From NCBI RefSeq assembly GCF_900232865.1, contig NZ_OCTS01000005.1, positions 1 through 64,000 of the forward strand: a DNA stretch of 64,000 bases, in the 5' to 3' direction. The first letter of the stretch is position 1. The number at the start of each line of letters is the position of its first letter. The stretch is from Corynebacterium dentalis (GTDB taxonomy: Bacteria > Actinomycetota > Actinomycetes > Mycobacteriales > Mycobacteriaceae). This document shows positions 28,128-38,114 of the stretch, piece after piece. Under the pieces are notes generated by a model. It saw only the letters and a list, made by a program, of their open reading frames with translations, made no database searches and had not been told where the DNA came from. A program made the translations under genes and the position numbers.

Positions 28128-29066
28128 CTATTCGTACGTACTTCGGAGGTCTCGGTGAGACCGGTCATGCCAATCCACATTAGCCTGATCCTTGGTCTCG
28201 ATGCCCTGACCCTTTTGTACCGGAACCTTAGCCACAATGTTCTTGCGCGCACGACCAGCACGCAGCTGACGCTCCATACGCTCAGCCAAGCGACTCAAGG
28301 TGTAGTTCAGCAGGATCATGATCACAGCCACCACAATCATCGCGGTGAAGTAGTTGCGGAACCAGGACGCGGACTGCAAGCCCGAACGGACGATCTCCAC
28401 GTAGCCAATGAGGTAACCCAACGCAGAATCCTTCAGTGCGATGACCATCTGCGAGATCAAAGCAGGCAGCATCGCAGCCACAGCCTGCGGCAGCAAAATG
28501 CGCATCATCGTCTGAGTCCGGGAGAGTCCCAATGCCTTAGCAGCTTCTTCCTGACCAGAAGGTAGGGACAGGATTCCCGAACGCAGAATCTCCGCGATCA
28601 CCGACCCGTTGTACATGGTCAGGCCAAACACTACTGCGGCAAAAGCCAGATGCTTCGTGGGAACCATGCCGTAAATGGCAAAGACCTGGTAGGCGAAGAT
28701 CATCAGCAAAAGCACGGGGATAGAGCGGAAGAATTCCACGATCACGCCGCACACGCCACGGATCAGAGCGTTTTCGGACAGGCGACCGATGCCCAATACC
28801 GCACCGATAAGCAGCGCAAGCAGGATGGAGACCACAGCCGCCTTCACCGTTCCCCACAGGCCAGGCAGGATGTAGGTGGTCCACATATTGCCTTCGAGGA
28901 ACGGCGTCCACCTACCGGCCTCGAACTGACCGTTGGCGTAAAGAATCCGGCCTGCCCACAGAAGCACAGCAGCGATGACCACCACTGTGGCTGCGGTGAG
29001 AATACGGTTGAAACGAATGCCCTTGGGACCGGGCGCGTCATATAAAACAGTAGCGCGAGTAGACAT
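28128..29066 (-). CDS. gluD: Glutamate ABC transporter permease GluD
   Basis: GluD is one of two membrane subunits of the glutamate importer. The 312-residue protein has five or six membrane segments and the permease EAA loop '[20 protein letters not shown]' near residue 167. Its start overlaps the gluC stop by one base (TAATG). The C-terminal 40 residues are basic and cytoplasmic. The neighbourhood recX - gluDCBA matches that of C. glutamicum, although here the operon points toward recX. Confidence 0.92.
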   Translation of the reverse strand: MSTRATVLYDAPGPKGIRFNRILTAATVVVIAAVLLWAGRILYANGQFEAGRWTPFLEGNMWTTYILPGLWGTVKAAVVSILLALLIGAVLGIGRLSENALIRGVCGVIVEFFRSIPVLLLMIFAYQVFAIYGMVPTKHLAFAAVVFGLTMYNGSVIAEILRSGILSLPSGQEEAAKALGLSRTQTMMRILLPQAVAAMLPALISQMVIALKDSALGYLIGYVEIVRSGLQSASWFRNYFTAMIVVAVIMILLNYTLSRLAERMERQLRAGRARKNIVAKVPVQKGQGIETKDQANVDWHDRSHRDLRSTYE

Positions 29067-29752
29067 TAGCGCTTCACCGCCAATCGCTTGCCTGCTGCGC
29101 CGAAGATGAGCCCGGTCGGCAGCGTGAGAATGATGAAGCCCAAAGCGATGATGCCGAAGATCACGAAGACCTGGTCGGCATAGTCCTCCACCGTGGCCTT
29201 CATGAGCAGGCTGGCTTCCGCCACACCGATGACCGAGGCGATTGTGGTGTTCTTCGTCAGCGCGATCAACGTGTTGCCCAAAGGAACGATCGCGCCGCGG
29301 AAAGCCTGCGGGAAAATGATGTGCCGGAAGTTCTGCATGAACGTCAAGCCCAAAGAGCGGGCCGCTTCGGCCTGTCCAAAAGGCACGGTGTTGATGCCGG
29401 AGCGTAGGGACTCGGCCACGAAAGACGAAGTGTAGATAACAAAGGCCAACACCGCGAGGTTGAAGTTATTCTGCGTGGTGAAGTTTGGCCCTTCTGGCGC
29501 CAGAGTGATGTCTAGGTTCACGTACAAACCCAGTGATGCGAACAGCACGATCAACGTCAGAGGCGTGTTACGCGTGGTGTTGATGTAGAAGGTCGCGATA
29601 GTACGCAAGATTGCGACGGGGGAGACGCGCATCGCCGTCAAGATGGTGCCCAAGATCATGGATCCCAGTGCGGACCAGAAAGTCAGCTTGATGGTGGTCC
29701 AGAAAGCGGGCAGCAGTTCGGGGCCCATTTCTGCCCATAGTTCTGCATTCAT
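29066..29752 (-). CDS. gluC: Glutamate ABC transporter permease GluC
   Basis: This 228-residue membrane permease pairs with GluD. It has five membrane segments and the EAA loop '[20 protein letters not shown]' near residue 125 that contacts the ATPase. It lies 18 bases after gluB and ends one base into gluD. The polar amino acid permease type is clear; the glutamate specificity comes from the operon's resemblance to C. glutamicum gluABCD. Confidence 0.92.
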   Translation of the reverse strand: MNAELWAEMGPELLPAFWTTIKLTFWSALGSMILGTILTAMRVSPVAILRTIATFYINTTRNTPLTLIVLFASLGLYVNLDITLAPEGPNFTTQNNFNLAVLAFVIYTSSFVAESLRSGINTVPFGQAEAARSLGLTFMQNFRHIIFPQAFRGAIVPLGNTLIALTKNTTIASVIGVAEASLLMKATVEDYADQVFVIFGIIALGFIILTLPTGLIFGAAGKRLAVKR

Positions 29753-29770
29753 TGTTCTTGTGCCTCCTTC

Positions 29771-30640
29771 CTAACTATTCACGAAGGAGAGGTCACCGAT
29801 GTCCGGCTTGGCGCCAGGCTGAATGGCATCTCCCAGGTTGTTTTTGATGATTCGTTCGTACTCGCCGGAATCGTGCATTTCATTGAGTGCTTCGTTGATC
29901 AGTTCCACGGCCTCTGGCTGGCCCTTTGCCAGGCCGATGCCGTAGTTTTCATTGGTCCAATAGGAGCCGTCCGGCTTCTTCAGTTCCACCACGCGCATCT
30001 CGCCGGGGTACTGCTCAGCGAATCCCGCGAGGATCGTGGCATCTGTGGTCATGGCATCGACCTTCCCGCGGGACAGTGCTTCCACGCAGGCGGAGTACGT
30101 ATCGAACTCTTGAAGCTGAACTTCAGGCAGCGCTGCCTTGACCTTTTGCGCCGGGGTAGAGCCGGTCACAGAACAGAGCTTGGTTTCTGCATCCATGTCT
30201 TCGAGCCCCTGGATCTTGTCGCCGGAGCGAACCAACAGGGCCTGGTGGGTCAGCAAGTAGGGACCACCAAAGTCCACGGAATTCAGGCGGGACTTGCTGA
30301 TGGAATAGGTGGCGGTGCTCATGTCGACCTCGCCGTTGTTGATCAGCGTTTCACGCTGCGAAGATGGGGTTTCCCGCCAGCTCATCTCGGGGACGGCCCA
30401 TCCCTTTTTGTCCGCGATGTAGTTGATCACATAGCGGGAGACGTCCGTGTCCACGCCCTGGAAGGTCTTTTCCGGAGTGCGTACACCGAGGCCGGGTTGG
30501 TCGAACTTGGTGCCGAGGATCACTCGGCCGGATTCAATGGAGCTCAGCAGACTGCGTGCTTCATTAGCGCCGCAGGCTGCCAGGGCAACCATACTGAGGG
30601 CCACAACCACCGCGGCGGTGAGGCGTCGAATATATGTCAT
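29771..30640 (-). CDS. gluB: Glutamate-binding lipoprotein GluB
   Basis: GluB is the outside-facing substrate-binding subunit. The 289-residue protein has a lipoprotein signal peptide with lipobox LAAC (residues 20-23). The mature part is a family 3 solute-binding fold with 'SRYVINYIADKKGW' near 87, 'VDMSTATYSISKSRLNSVDF' near 113 and 'GKVDAMTTDATILAG' near 196. After lipid attachment at Cys23 it would be anchored to the membrane. It lies 32 bases after gluA in the operon. Confidence 0.93.
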   Translation of the reverse strand: MTYIRRLTAAVVVALSMVALAACGANEARSLLSSIESGRVILGTKFDQPGLGVRTPEKTFQGVDTDVSRYVINYIADKKGWAVPEMSWRETPSSQRETLINNGEVDMSTATYSISKSRLNSVDFGGPYLLTHQALLVRSGDKIQGLEDMDAETKLCSVTGSTPAQKVKAALPEVQLQEFDTYSACVEALSRGKVDAMTTDATILAGFAEQYPGEMRVVELKKPDGSYWTNENYGIGLAKGQPEAVELINEALNEMHDSGEYERIIKNNLGDAIQPGAKPDIGDLSFVNS

Positions 30641-30672
30641 GGTGTTTTGCTCAATCTCGCTGAGTGCGGCGA

Positions 30673-31428
<756 letters not shown>

Positions 31429-31442
31429 AAAGGAAGATTACC

Positions 31443-31456
31443 GTGACCTAGGTTAC
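31443..31456. promoter_or_regulatory. Imperfect palindrome upstream of gluA
   Basis: GTGACCTAGGTTAC is a 14-base palindrome with one mismatched pair, centred 21 bases before the gluA start codon. A TTGAAA on the minus strand near 31475 could be the -35 of the gluA promoter, which would place the palindrome over the -10 region. It does not look like the AmtR site known before C. glutamicum gluA, so the controlling protein is unknown. Confidence 0.4.
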
Positions 31457-31508
31457 ATCCACGTTAACTTTTCAAAAATGGCCAGTTTCTTATGGGCACG
31501 GTGGTGAG

Positions 31509-31522
31509 TAGGATCAGACCCC
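31509..31522 (+). promoter_or_regulatory. miaB leaderless promoter -10
   Basis: TAGGAT (31509-31514) ends 8 bases before the GTG of miaB and no ribosome site is present, so the transcript probably begins at the start codon. The spacing is like that of ribF and dapA. Confidence 0.55.
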
Positions 31523-33145
31523 GTGACGCACATGATTTCTCCCTCTCGCCCTGATGACTCCCGCACGTACGAGGTCCGTACCTTCGGCTGTCAGATGAAC
31601 GTGCACGATTCCGAGCGCCTGTCTGGATTACTCGAAGATTCTGGTTATCAGCCGGTTCCAAATGGCGAGACCCCGGATGTGGTGGTGTTCAACACCTGTG
31701 CAGTTCGTGAGAATGCGGACAATCGTCTATACGGAACGCTCGGCATGATGAAGGGGGTTAAGGATTCGCACCCCGGCATGCAGATTGCCGTGGGTGGCTG
31801 CATGGCGCAGAAGGACAAGCAGGTTGTGGTGGAGAAGGCCCCGTGGGTGGATGTGGTCTTTGGCACGCATAACTTGGGTAGTTTGCCCACGTTGCTGCAG
31901 CGGGCTGCGCACAATGAGGAAGCTCAGGTGGAGATCGCCGATTCCTTGGAGCAGTTCCCCTCCGTTTTGCCGGCCAAGCGCGAGTCCGCCTATGCGGGCT
32001 GGGTCTCCGTGTCCGTGGGTTGCAATAACACCTGCACGTTCTGCATCGTTCCCTCGCTGCGTGGCAAGGAGCAGGACCGTCGCCCCGGCGATATTTTGGC
32101 GGAGGTCTCCGCATTGGTGGAGCAGGGTGTCTCCGAGGTGACGTTGTTGGGCCAGAACGTGAACGCCTACGGCGTTAATTTTTCCGACGCCGACCTGGAG
32201 CGGGACCGCGGTGCCTTCGCCAAGCTTTTGCGTGCCTGCGGTGAGGTCGAGGGCTTGGAGCGCGTGCGCTTCACGAGCCCGCACCCTGCTGAGTTCACGG
32301 ACGACGTGATTGAGGCGATGGCGGAGACCCCGGCCGTGTGCCCGCAACTGCACATGCCGTTGCAGTCTGGTTCGGACAAGGTCCTCAAGGACATGAAGCG
32401 CTCGTATCGCTCGAAGAAGTTCTTGGGCATTTTGGACAAGGTGCGCGAGCAGATTCCTCACGCGGCCATCACCACGGACATTATAGTGGGCTTCCCGGGA
32501 GAGACCGAGGAAGATTTCCAAGCGACGTTGGATGTGGTGGAGAAGGCTCGCTTTGCCTCTGCTTTCACCTTTCAGTATTCGCCGCGCCCGGGCACTCCGG
32601 CGGCGGAGATGGACGAGCAGATCCCTAAGGCAGTGGTACAGGAGCGCTACGAGCGCTTGGTGGAGCTGCAAGATCGCATCATGAAGGAAGACAACCTGCA
32701 GCTGGTGGGCAGTGTCCAGGAATTGCTGGTGCAGGATCAAGGTGGACGGAAGAACGACCGCACACACCGCATCTCCGGTCGCGCCCGCGATGGCAGACTC
32801 GTCCACTTCATGCCCGCGTGGGCGCCGCAGGCACAGGAGACCGGCGCTCACGCTAACCCCGATCAGGCGAAACTGCTTTCGGAAAGCATCCGGCCCGGGG
32901 ATATCGTGGAGGTGGAAGTCACCGATGCCGCCCCATACTTCCTCATCGCGGATTCCGGAGTGTTGAGCCATAGGACGACGAAGGCCGGTGACAACTGGGC
33001 AGCAGGCCAGGTTCCCACCACTGCGCCGGTTGGCGTCGGACTGGGACTTCCCACACTGCGCACGACGAACAAGAACCTGTTGAACATCGAGACCGCCGCG
33101 GCGGCCAGCGGATGCGGATCAGAAGGATGTGGTTGCGATGCCTAA
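31523..33145 (+). CDS. miaB: tRNA-2-methylthio-N6-dimethylallyladenosine synthase MiaB
   Basis: MiaB is a radical-SAM enzyme that adds a methylthio group to isopentenyl-adenosine 37 of tRNA; MiaA, encoded 2.3 kb on, makes its substrate. The 540-residue protein has the N-terminal domain Cys in '[11 protein letters not shown]' near 20 and '[10 protein letters not shown]' near 55, the radical-SAM motif 'GCNNTCTFC' near 169, and a TRAM domain near 390-475. The C-terminus is unusual: a short Gly/Cys-rich tail with four Cys in the last 12 residues. Start is GTG 31523 after a TAGGAT box. Confidence 0.95.
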   Translation: MTHMISPSRPDDSRTYEVRTFGCQMNVHDSERLSGLLEDSGYQPVPNGETPDVVVFNTCAVRENADNRLYGTLGMMKGVKDSHPGMQIAVGGCMAQKDKQVVVEKAPWVDVVFGTHNLGSLPTLLQRAAHNEEAQVEIADSLEQFPSVLPAKRESAYAGWVSVSVGCNNTCTFCIVPSLRGKEQDRRPGDILAEVSALVEQGVSEVTLLGQNVNAYGVNFSDADLERDRGAFAKLLRACGEVEGLERVRFTSPHPAEFTDDVIEAMAETPAVCPQLHMPLQSGSDKVLKDMKRSYRSKKFLGILDKVREQIPHAAITTDIIVGFPGETEEDFQATLDVVEKARFASAFTFQYSPRPGTPAAEMDEQIPKAVVQERYERLVELQDRIMKEDNLQLVGSVQELLVQDQGGRKNDRTHRISGRARDGRLVHFMPAWAPQAQETGAHANPDQAKLLSESIRPGDIVEVEVTDAAPYFLIADSGVLSHRTTKAGDNWAAGQVPTTAPVGVGLGLPTLRTTNKNLLNIETAAAASGCGSEGCGCDA

Positions 33146-33866
33146 ACCAGAGCAGTCAGAACAGAAGCAGCCAGCCCCACACACGACTTCCCCTAACGAC
33201 CCTCGCGCCGATAAGGCACGCGAGACGCTGGATCAGCACGTGAAGAAGTCCGGAGGGGACCTTGCCACGGCAGAGCGCAGGGCCGGACGCGAAGTGGACT
33301 ACGGACCCGCGCTCATTCCCATGGCGTTGGGAATGTTTGCGGTACTGATGAGCTACTTCTTGCCCCATTCCGGGCAAGTGTTTGGCTTCGACGTTCTGCT
33401 GTACACGCCTAAGGCGGAGGGCTTCGATACGACCATGCCGGAGAGGATCTACTCCTGGCTGGCACTGATCGGCGGAGTGCTGCTCACCGTGGGCACCATC
33501 GTGAGCCGCAGTTGGTTGGTCGCCTGGTTCAACTGGGCTTTCGCCGGCGTGGGCTGGTGGTACAGCGTATTCGCCATCTGGATGGGGCAGACTCGACCGG
33601 TGACCTCAACCGGCGAGCCGCCGAGCTATGGACTCATCATTGGTGCCGTGGGCATGACGATTGTCTTTTTGACCATGACCTTCGTGCTCTTCCGCCGCAA
33701 TCCGTTGCAGAAGGCGCTAGCTAACCTGCGCCGCGAGATGGCGCACGAAAACGAGGAATCCCGGATGGCGCAACAGCGACTGCGCACGGGACTCATGGAG
33801 CGGGTTAGTACGGATGAGATCGTGGACGACCGTCGCGCACGGGCCCGCGCCCGCCGCAATAACTAG
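33138..33866 (+). CDS. Conserved actinobacterial membrane protein (Rv2732c-like)
   Basis: This 242-residue protein has a polar, Lys/Glu/Pro-rich N-terminus of about 55 residues, four membrane segments (about 57-75, 100-120, 125-145, 162-182) and a basic C-terminal tail '[10 protein letters not shown]'. Position and length fit the conserved membrane protein Rv2732c, which lies between miaB and the DUF349 gene in mycobacteria. The function is unknown. ATG 33138 overlaps the end of miaB by 8 bases, so the two are coupled; a GTG at 33129 is an alternative. Confidence 0.75.
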   Translation: MPKPEQSEQKQPAPHTTSPNDPRADKARETLDQHVKKSGGDLATAERRAGREVDYGPALIPMALGMFAVLMSYFLPHSGQVFGFDVLLYTPKAEGFDTTMPERIYSWLALIGGVLLTVGTIVSRSWLVAWFNWAFAGVGWWYSVFAIWMGQTRPVTSTGEPPSYGLIIGAVGMTIVFLTMTFVLFRRNPLQKALANLRREMAHENEESRMAQQRLRTGLMERVSTDEIVDDRRARARARRNN

Positions 33867-33874
33867 AGGTTAGT

Positions 33875-33894
33875 CAGGGCTTGTATTAGCCCTG
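33875..33894. terminator. Bidirectional hairpin between convergent genes
   Basis: CAGGGCT-TGTATT-AGCCCTG makes a perfect 7-base stem at the point where the membrane protein gene and the DUF349 gene converge. The stop of the DUF349 gene lies inside it. No long T-run follows on either strand. Confidence 0.5.
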
Positions 33895-35244
33895 GGTGGC
33901 GTTCGCCGCAGCGTCCGCCCATTCCTGCCACTGTGCCGCCTGCTCTCGGAGCTGGGCGGCTTTGTTCGGATTGCCTTTAGCCTCAGCAGCTTCGGCCTCG
34001 GCGACGAACTGATCCACCTTCGCTTGGAACTGCGCCACGCGGGCTAGTGCCTCTGGGTCGGTGCGTCGCCACTGCTCGTCGGCAGCGTCGGACACGCGCT
34101 GTTCCAACTCGCCGATCTTCTGCTCGAACTCGCGAATGCGGGCACGCGGCACAAAGCCGATCTCTTCCCACTTGTCCTGCAACTCTCGCAGCAGCTGGCG
34201 GGCCTTGTCGATGCCCTGGCTCGGGTCGATCAGGGCGCCGTACTCATCCAGCAGCTTCTGCTTGGCGTCCGCATTGCCCGCAAACTCGTCATCCTTCTTC
34301 GCCGCATCGGCCTTTTTCGCGTCGAAGAACTTGTCCTGCGCAGCACGGAAGCGATCCCATAGCTGGTCGTCTGCCTCCTTGGTAGCGCGGCCCGCTGCCT
34401 TCCACTCCTGCATCAGTGACTTGTATGCCTGAGTCGTCTCGCCCCAATCGGTGGAGTCTTGCATCGCCTCAGCGCGCTCCACGATGTCTTCCTTCTTCTG
34501 CTTTGCCAGTCCGCGGTTGCGATCCAACTCGGAAAAGTGAGCGCCTCGGCGTCGAGAAAAAGCATCCCGACCAGCCGAATACCGCTTCCACAACGCATCG
34601 TCGGTGGCCCGATCCACGCCACGAATCGTTTTCCACTCGGCTAGGATCTCCCGCAGGCGATCGCCGGCCGCCTTCCATTCGGTGGAGTTCTCGCCGATCT
34701 CTTCGGCCTCGGTGGCCAGGGCTTTCTTTCGTTCGACGCCACGCTTCCGGCGCTCCTGCTTCTCTCGATCAGCCTGCTGCTCGGCCTCTTCGGACTGCTC
34801 AGCGAACGCAGCGAGGCGCTTATCCAGGGCCGGAAGATCACCAATCACGGTTGCCGTGGGAAGGGATTCGCGCAGGGCCGCAGCATCCTTGCGCAGCTTC
34901 TGGGCCTCGTCGGGGTGGGACTTCAGGCGAGCTTCCAGCAGGGAGACCTCGGTAGCAAGATCCTCGTAGCGGTTGATGAAGTGCTGCAAGCCTTCCTCGG
35001 GAGTGCCGGCGTGGAACTGGCCAATCTGGCGCTCGGCTCCGTCTACTCCCATGACCCAGGCGGTGCCATCTGCATCGACCCTGCCGCAATCTGCTGGGCG
35101 CTTGGTTGGCACGGAAGGAGTCGCACTGACGGGGGACTGCACCGCTGGCTTGCCGCTGTTCGTCGCACCGGGGCGAGGGCCGGGCTTGGCGCCTGGCTTT
35201 GGACCTGGCTTGGGTGCGGACGAAGGATTAGTGGGGGCGTTCAT
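33886..35244 (-). CDS. DUF349 domain protein (Rv2731-like)
   Basis: The 452-residue cytoplasmic protein begins with a Pro/Lys/Gly-rich stretch (residues 8-30) and continues as long charged helices with repeated DUF349 units, each of the type 'TEWKAAGDRLREILAEWKT', near 180, 255 and 330. A coiled-coil region near 80-170 is rich in Glu, Lys and Arg. Start is ATG 35244, with AAGGAG upstream; the frame stays open to 35865 opposite miaA but that part is not family-like. DUF349 proteins are of uncertain function. Mycobacterial neighbours miaB, Rv2732c and miaA are the same. Confidence 0.85.
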   Translation of the reverse strand: MNAPTNPSSAPKPGPKPGAKPGPRPGATNSGKPAVQSPVSATPSVPTKRPADCGRVDADGTAWVMGVDGAERQIGQFHAGTPEEGLQHFINRYEDLATEVSLLEARLKSHPDEAQKLRKDAAALRESLPTATVIGDLPALDKRLAAFAEQSEEAEQQADREKQERRKRGVERKKALATEAEEIGENSTEWKAAGDRLREILAEWKTIRGVDRATDDALWKRYSAGRDAFSRRRGAHFSELDRNRGLAKQKKEDIVERAEAMQDSTDWGETTQAYKSLMQEWKAAGRATKEADDQLWDRFRAAQDKFFDAKKADAAKKDDEFAGNADAKQKLLDEYGALIDPSQGIDKARQLLRELQDKWEEIGFVPRARIREFEQKIGELEQRVSDAADEQWRRTDPEALARVAQFQAKVDQFVAEAEAAEAKGNPNKAAQLREQAAQWQEWADAAANATQG

Positions 35245-35424
35245 CTGTCGGTGCTCCTTCAGGAGAGGAAGTGGGTTACCGCGCGACGCGGTTGCGAAAG
35301 CTGGTGCCCTAGTAAAAGGGGCCATTGCGCAATTATGACAGAGCGGGCGGATCGCTGGACTGTATTGCTTCGAAATCGCTGGTGAAGCGCAGTGACGAGA
35401 GGAAGGTGACTTACACTGAGGAGT

Positions 35425-36357
35425 ATGTCTGAACAACGCGGGAGGTCCACCATTCGGCCCATCGCCATCGTGGGACCCACCGGGTCGGGGAAGTCCGCGG
35501 CCTCCGTAGCGGTGGCAAAGTCCAGTGATGGCGAGATCGTGAACATCGACTCGATGCAGCTGTACGCGGGCATGGACATTGGCACGGCCAAGCTCACCGA
35601 AGCAGAGCGTGAAGGTATTCCACACCACTTGTTGGACATCTGGGATGTCACGCAACCGGCCAGCGTTGCGGAGTACGGCAACCTCGCGGTGCGGCAAGTA
35701 GAAGGAATTATGTCTCGTGGGAAGCGCCCAGTGCTGGTGGGTGGTTCGATGATGTACGTGCAGTCCGTGGTGGACGAGTGGGACTTCCCGCCCACGGATC
35801 CGGAGGTGCGCGCCCGGTGGGAGCGCGAGCTGGAGCGAGTGGGGGTGGAAGCGCTTCATACTCATCTGGCCACCGTGGACCCGGAGGCCGCAGGCATTAT
35901 TGAGTCTCGGGATCCACGGCGTACTGTCCGCGCCCTCGAGGTCATTGAGCTGACCGGTAGGCCCTTTGCTGCGTCACAGCCGCCGAAGGATCGGCCGGCA
36001 CGGTGGAATTGCCGCATCATTGGCTTGCACGCACCGGCGGAGTGGTTGGATCCTCGACTGAAAGTGCGTGTGCAGCAGATGTTCGAGGCGGGTCTGGTGG
36101 ACGAGGTGCGCCAGCTGCAAGCTCAAGGATTGCGCCGAGATTCCACCGCAGGGCAGGCGATTGGGTACTCGCAGGTACTGGATTATCTGGCGGGGGAGAT
36201 GAGTTTAGAAGAGGCTATCGAGGCAACCTACCTAGGGACGCGCCGCTATGCGCGTAGGCAACGTAGCTGGTTCAAGCGCGATCCGCGCATCCAGTGGGTG
36301 GACGCATGGGAGCCAGACGCAGTCCAACGGGTGTTGGAACTGGCGGATGTAAGCTAG
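35425..36357 (+). CDS. miaA: tRNA dimethylallyltransferase MiaA
   Basis: MiaA adds a dimethylallyl group to adenosine 37 of tRNAs reading UNN codons. The 310-residue enzyme has the P-loop 'VGPTGSGKSAAS' near 15, 'NIDSMQLYAGMDIGTAK' near 37, and 'GYSQVLDYLAGE' and 'RYARRQRSWFKRD' near the C-terminus. TACACT (35412-35417) lies 7 bases before the ATG, a likely leaderless promoter; GAGGAG is present but too close to act as a normal ribosome site. The gene is followed after 5 bases by dapF. Confidence 0.96.
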   Translation: MSEQRGRSTIRPIAIVGPTGSGKSAASVAVAKSSDGEIVNIDSMQLYAGMDIGTAKLTEAEREGIPHHLLDIWDVTQPASVAEYGNLAVRQVEGIMSRGKRPVLVGGSMMYVQSVVDEWDFPPTDPEVRARWERELERVGVEALHTHLATVDPEAAGIIESRDPRRTVRALEVIELTGRPFAASQPPKDRPARWNCRIIGLHAPAEWLDPRLKVRVQQMFEAGLVDEVRQLQAQGLRRDSTAGQAIGYSQVLDYLAGEMSLEEAIEATYLGTRRYARRQRSWFKRDPRIQWVDAWEPDAVQRVLELADVS

Positions 36358-36362
36358 CGGAC

Positions 36363-37256
36363 ATGTCTGATTCCCACACGCTCGCCCCAGTTTCACAGTC
36401 GTTTATCAAGGCTCATGGCACGGAAAATGACTTCGTGGTGCTCTTAGATCCGCAGGCACGTTTTGAGCTTACGGACGATGTAGTGCGTGCTCTGGCTGAC
36501 CGTCGGGCAGGAATTGGCGGCGATGGCGTGATCCGCGTGGCCACGGCGACAACGTTGATGGAGCAGGGTGTGTTGCGGGCGCTGCCCGCGGACTGCCGTG
36601 AAGATGAGTGGTTCATGGACTACCGTAATGCCGATGGTTCGATTGCGGAGATGTGTGGCAACGGCGTGCGCGTATTTGCGCACGTCCTGGTGGCTGAAGG
36701 CTTGGTTGAACTTGATGATGCCGGCACATTTGGAATCGGCACCCGGGCAGGGCGTAAGGAGGTGACTGTTCACGAAAGCACCGAGCGGCACGCCGTGGTG
36801 TCCGTGCAGATGGGGGAGCCAGAGGTGATGGGGCTTTCTACCGTTCAAGTCTCTGGCGAGCGCTTTGCCGGACTAGCCGTGGACATGGGTAACCCCCACC
36901 TGGCCGCTGTGGTTCCGCAATTAACCGCCGAGGCATTGGAGGAGCTGCCCATCGATCAGCCCGTGACGTGGGATTCCGATTTCTTCCCACAGGGTGTGAA
37001 CCTAGAGGTAGTTACCCCGCTTGATTCCCATGGAGCTGTGCACATGCGCGTGCATGAGCGCGGCGTGGGAGAGACGCGATCCTGTGGAACCGGAACAGTC
37101 GCTGCCGCAGTGGCAGCATTGGCCGATTCTGGCGCCGTGACCGGCACTGTTCTCGTAAACGTTCCTGGTGGGCAGGTAGAAGTGACGGTGGGCGAGGGCA
37201 CTTCAGTTCTCAAGGGGCCATCGGAGATTGTGGCTCGCGGCACCTTGGTGGGCTAA
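36363..37256 (+). CDS. dapF: Diaminopimelate epimerase
   Basis: DapF converts LL- to meso-diaminopimelate with two catalytic Cys. The 297-residue protein has 'AEMCGNGVRVFAHV' near residue 97 and 'ETRSCGTGTVAAAVA' near 240, each with one of the two Cys, and the N-terminal 'KAHGTENDFVVL'. TAAGCT (36350-36355) stands 7 bases before the ATG, inside the last codons of miaA, so the gene may also have a leaderless promoter. Gene order miaA-dapF is common in actinobacteria. Confidence 0.96.
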   Translation: MSDSHTLAPVSQSFIKAHGTENDFVVLLDPQARFELTDDVVRALADRRAGIGGDGVIRVATATTLMEQGVLRALPADCREDEWFMDYRNADGSIAEMCGNGVRVFAHVLVAEGLVELDDAGTFGIGTRAGRKEVTVHESTERHAVVSVQMGEPEVMGLSTVQVSGERFAGLAVDMGNPHLAAVVPQLTAEALEELPIDQPVTWDSDFFPQGVNLEVVTPLDSHGAVHMRVHERGVGETRSCGTGTVAAAVAALADSGAVTGTVLVNVPGGQVEVTVGEGTSVLKGPSEIVARGTLVG

Positions 37257-37269
37257 TGCCCCTTGGGGC

Positions 37270-38070
37270 TTAGTGACCGCCACATCCGCAGTTACCGGAG
37301 CCACAACCGCCGCCCGTGGAACACGAGGACGCCTCGATTGTGCTGCACGTGAATTGAACGGTGCCCGCCAGGATGAGGGTTCCTAGAGCCTTGGTGTGTC
37401 CCACGGCATCCACCTCCGCTTCCAAGGCATCAGCGGGCAGAACCACAGAGAAGTCAAACGGAGTATGCACGGAGGCCACCCAGAATTTCTGCCCAGTGAG
37501 CTCGGAGACGTGCAGGGCAATATCACTGGTTTCCACCGCGATCCGAGCTGCAGCGTGAGGAGCAGTGGAACCACTGTTGATCTCGGCTAATCCTGAAGAA
37601 TCAACGGTGCCGACCCTGTCCCCGCCATCCGCAGCAAACTCGGATGCATTGGCGTAAATCTTCACGTCGGTAGCTAGAGCCGCAATGTTCATTGGTTGGT
37701 ATTCCAGTGGCTCGGCCTCCGCGAGCATCGGGCCTTGAGCTACCGTCGCCGTGACCGAGGCAATCGTGGGAGCCTGCCGGCCGGAGACCTGCAGGAATGG
37801 AGAGTCCTCCACCACGTCGATCACGCCGATGATGTCATTAACCATGCTCAAGTGGGCTGATGCCTGAGGGCCGCCCACGTAGCTGGCAAAAGACCCATAC
37901 GGAGGTGCAGTCAGGATGACGAGCCGAGAGCCGGAAGGGTCGTCAAACTGCAACACCTGTCCATCGTGAATCTCACCCGTTACGCTGAGCTGACCGGTGG
38001 AATAAGCGGCTTCTAAAGCATCCTGCCACCGGGGGAAATCAAGGCCAACGCTGCGCAGTTCTGGAATCAT
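37270..38070 (-). CDS. Hypothetical protein with Cys/Gly-rich tail
   Basis: The 266-residue protein is not recognised. It begins [19 protein letters not shown], has no signal peptide or clear membrane segment, and looks like a mixed alpha/beta cytoplasmic protein. The last 24 residues are striking: '[14 protein letters not shown]' and then '[11 protein letters not shown]', five Cys and a C-terminal His that could bind a metal or an Fe-S cluster. MiaB, encoded nearby, ends in a similar tail. The gene converges on dapF with a GCCCC-TT-GGGGC palindrome between them (37258-37269). A metal-handling role is a guess. Confidence 0.65.
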   Translation of the reverse strand: MIPELRSVGLDFPRWQDALEAAYSTGQLSVTGEIHDGQVLQFDDPSGSRLVILTAPPYGSFASYVGGPQASAHLSMVNDIIGVIDVVEDSPFLQVSGRQAPTIASVTATVAQGPMLAEAEPLEYQPMNIAALATDVKIYANASEFAADGGDRVGTVDSSGLAEINSGSTAPHAAARIAVETSDIALHVSELTGQKFWVASVHTPFDFSVVLPADALEAEVDAVGHTKALGTLILAGTVQFTCSTIEASSCSTGGGCGSGNCGCGGH

Positions 38071-38114
38071 TCATCCACCATAACGCTTAGCCCAAGAAGT
38101 TTACTTTTCCGCAG

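Noticed and set aside
35245-35865. N-terminal extension of the DUF349 protein up to 35865
   Set aside because: The extra sequence lies opposite miaA and is not family-like, while ATG 35244 has AAGGAG directly upstream.
37258-37269. GCCCC-TT-GGGGC as a terminator between dapF and the hypothetical gene
   Set aside because: Loop of two bases is too small and no T-run follows; kept only as a remark.
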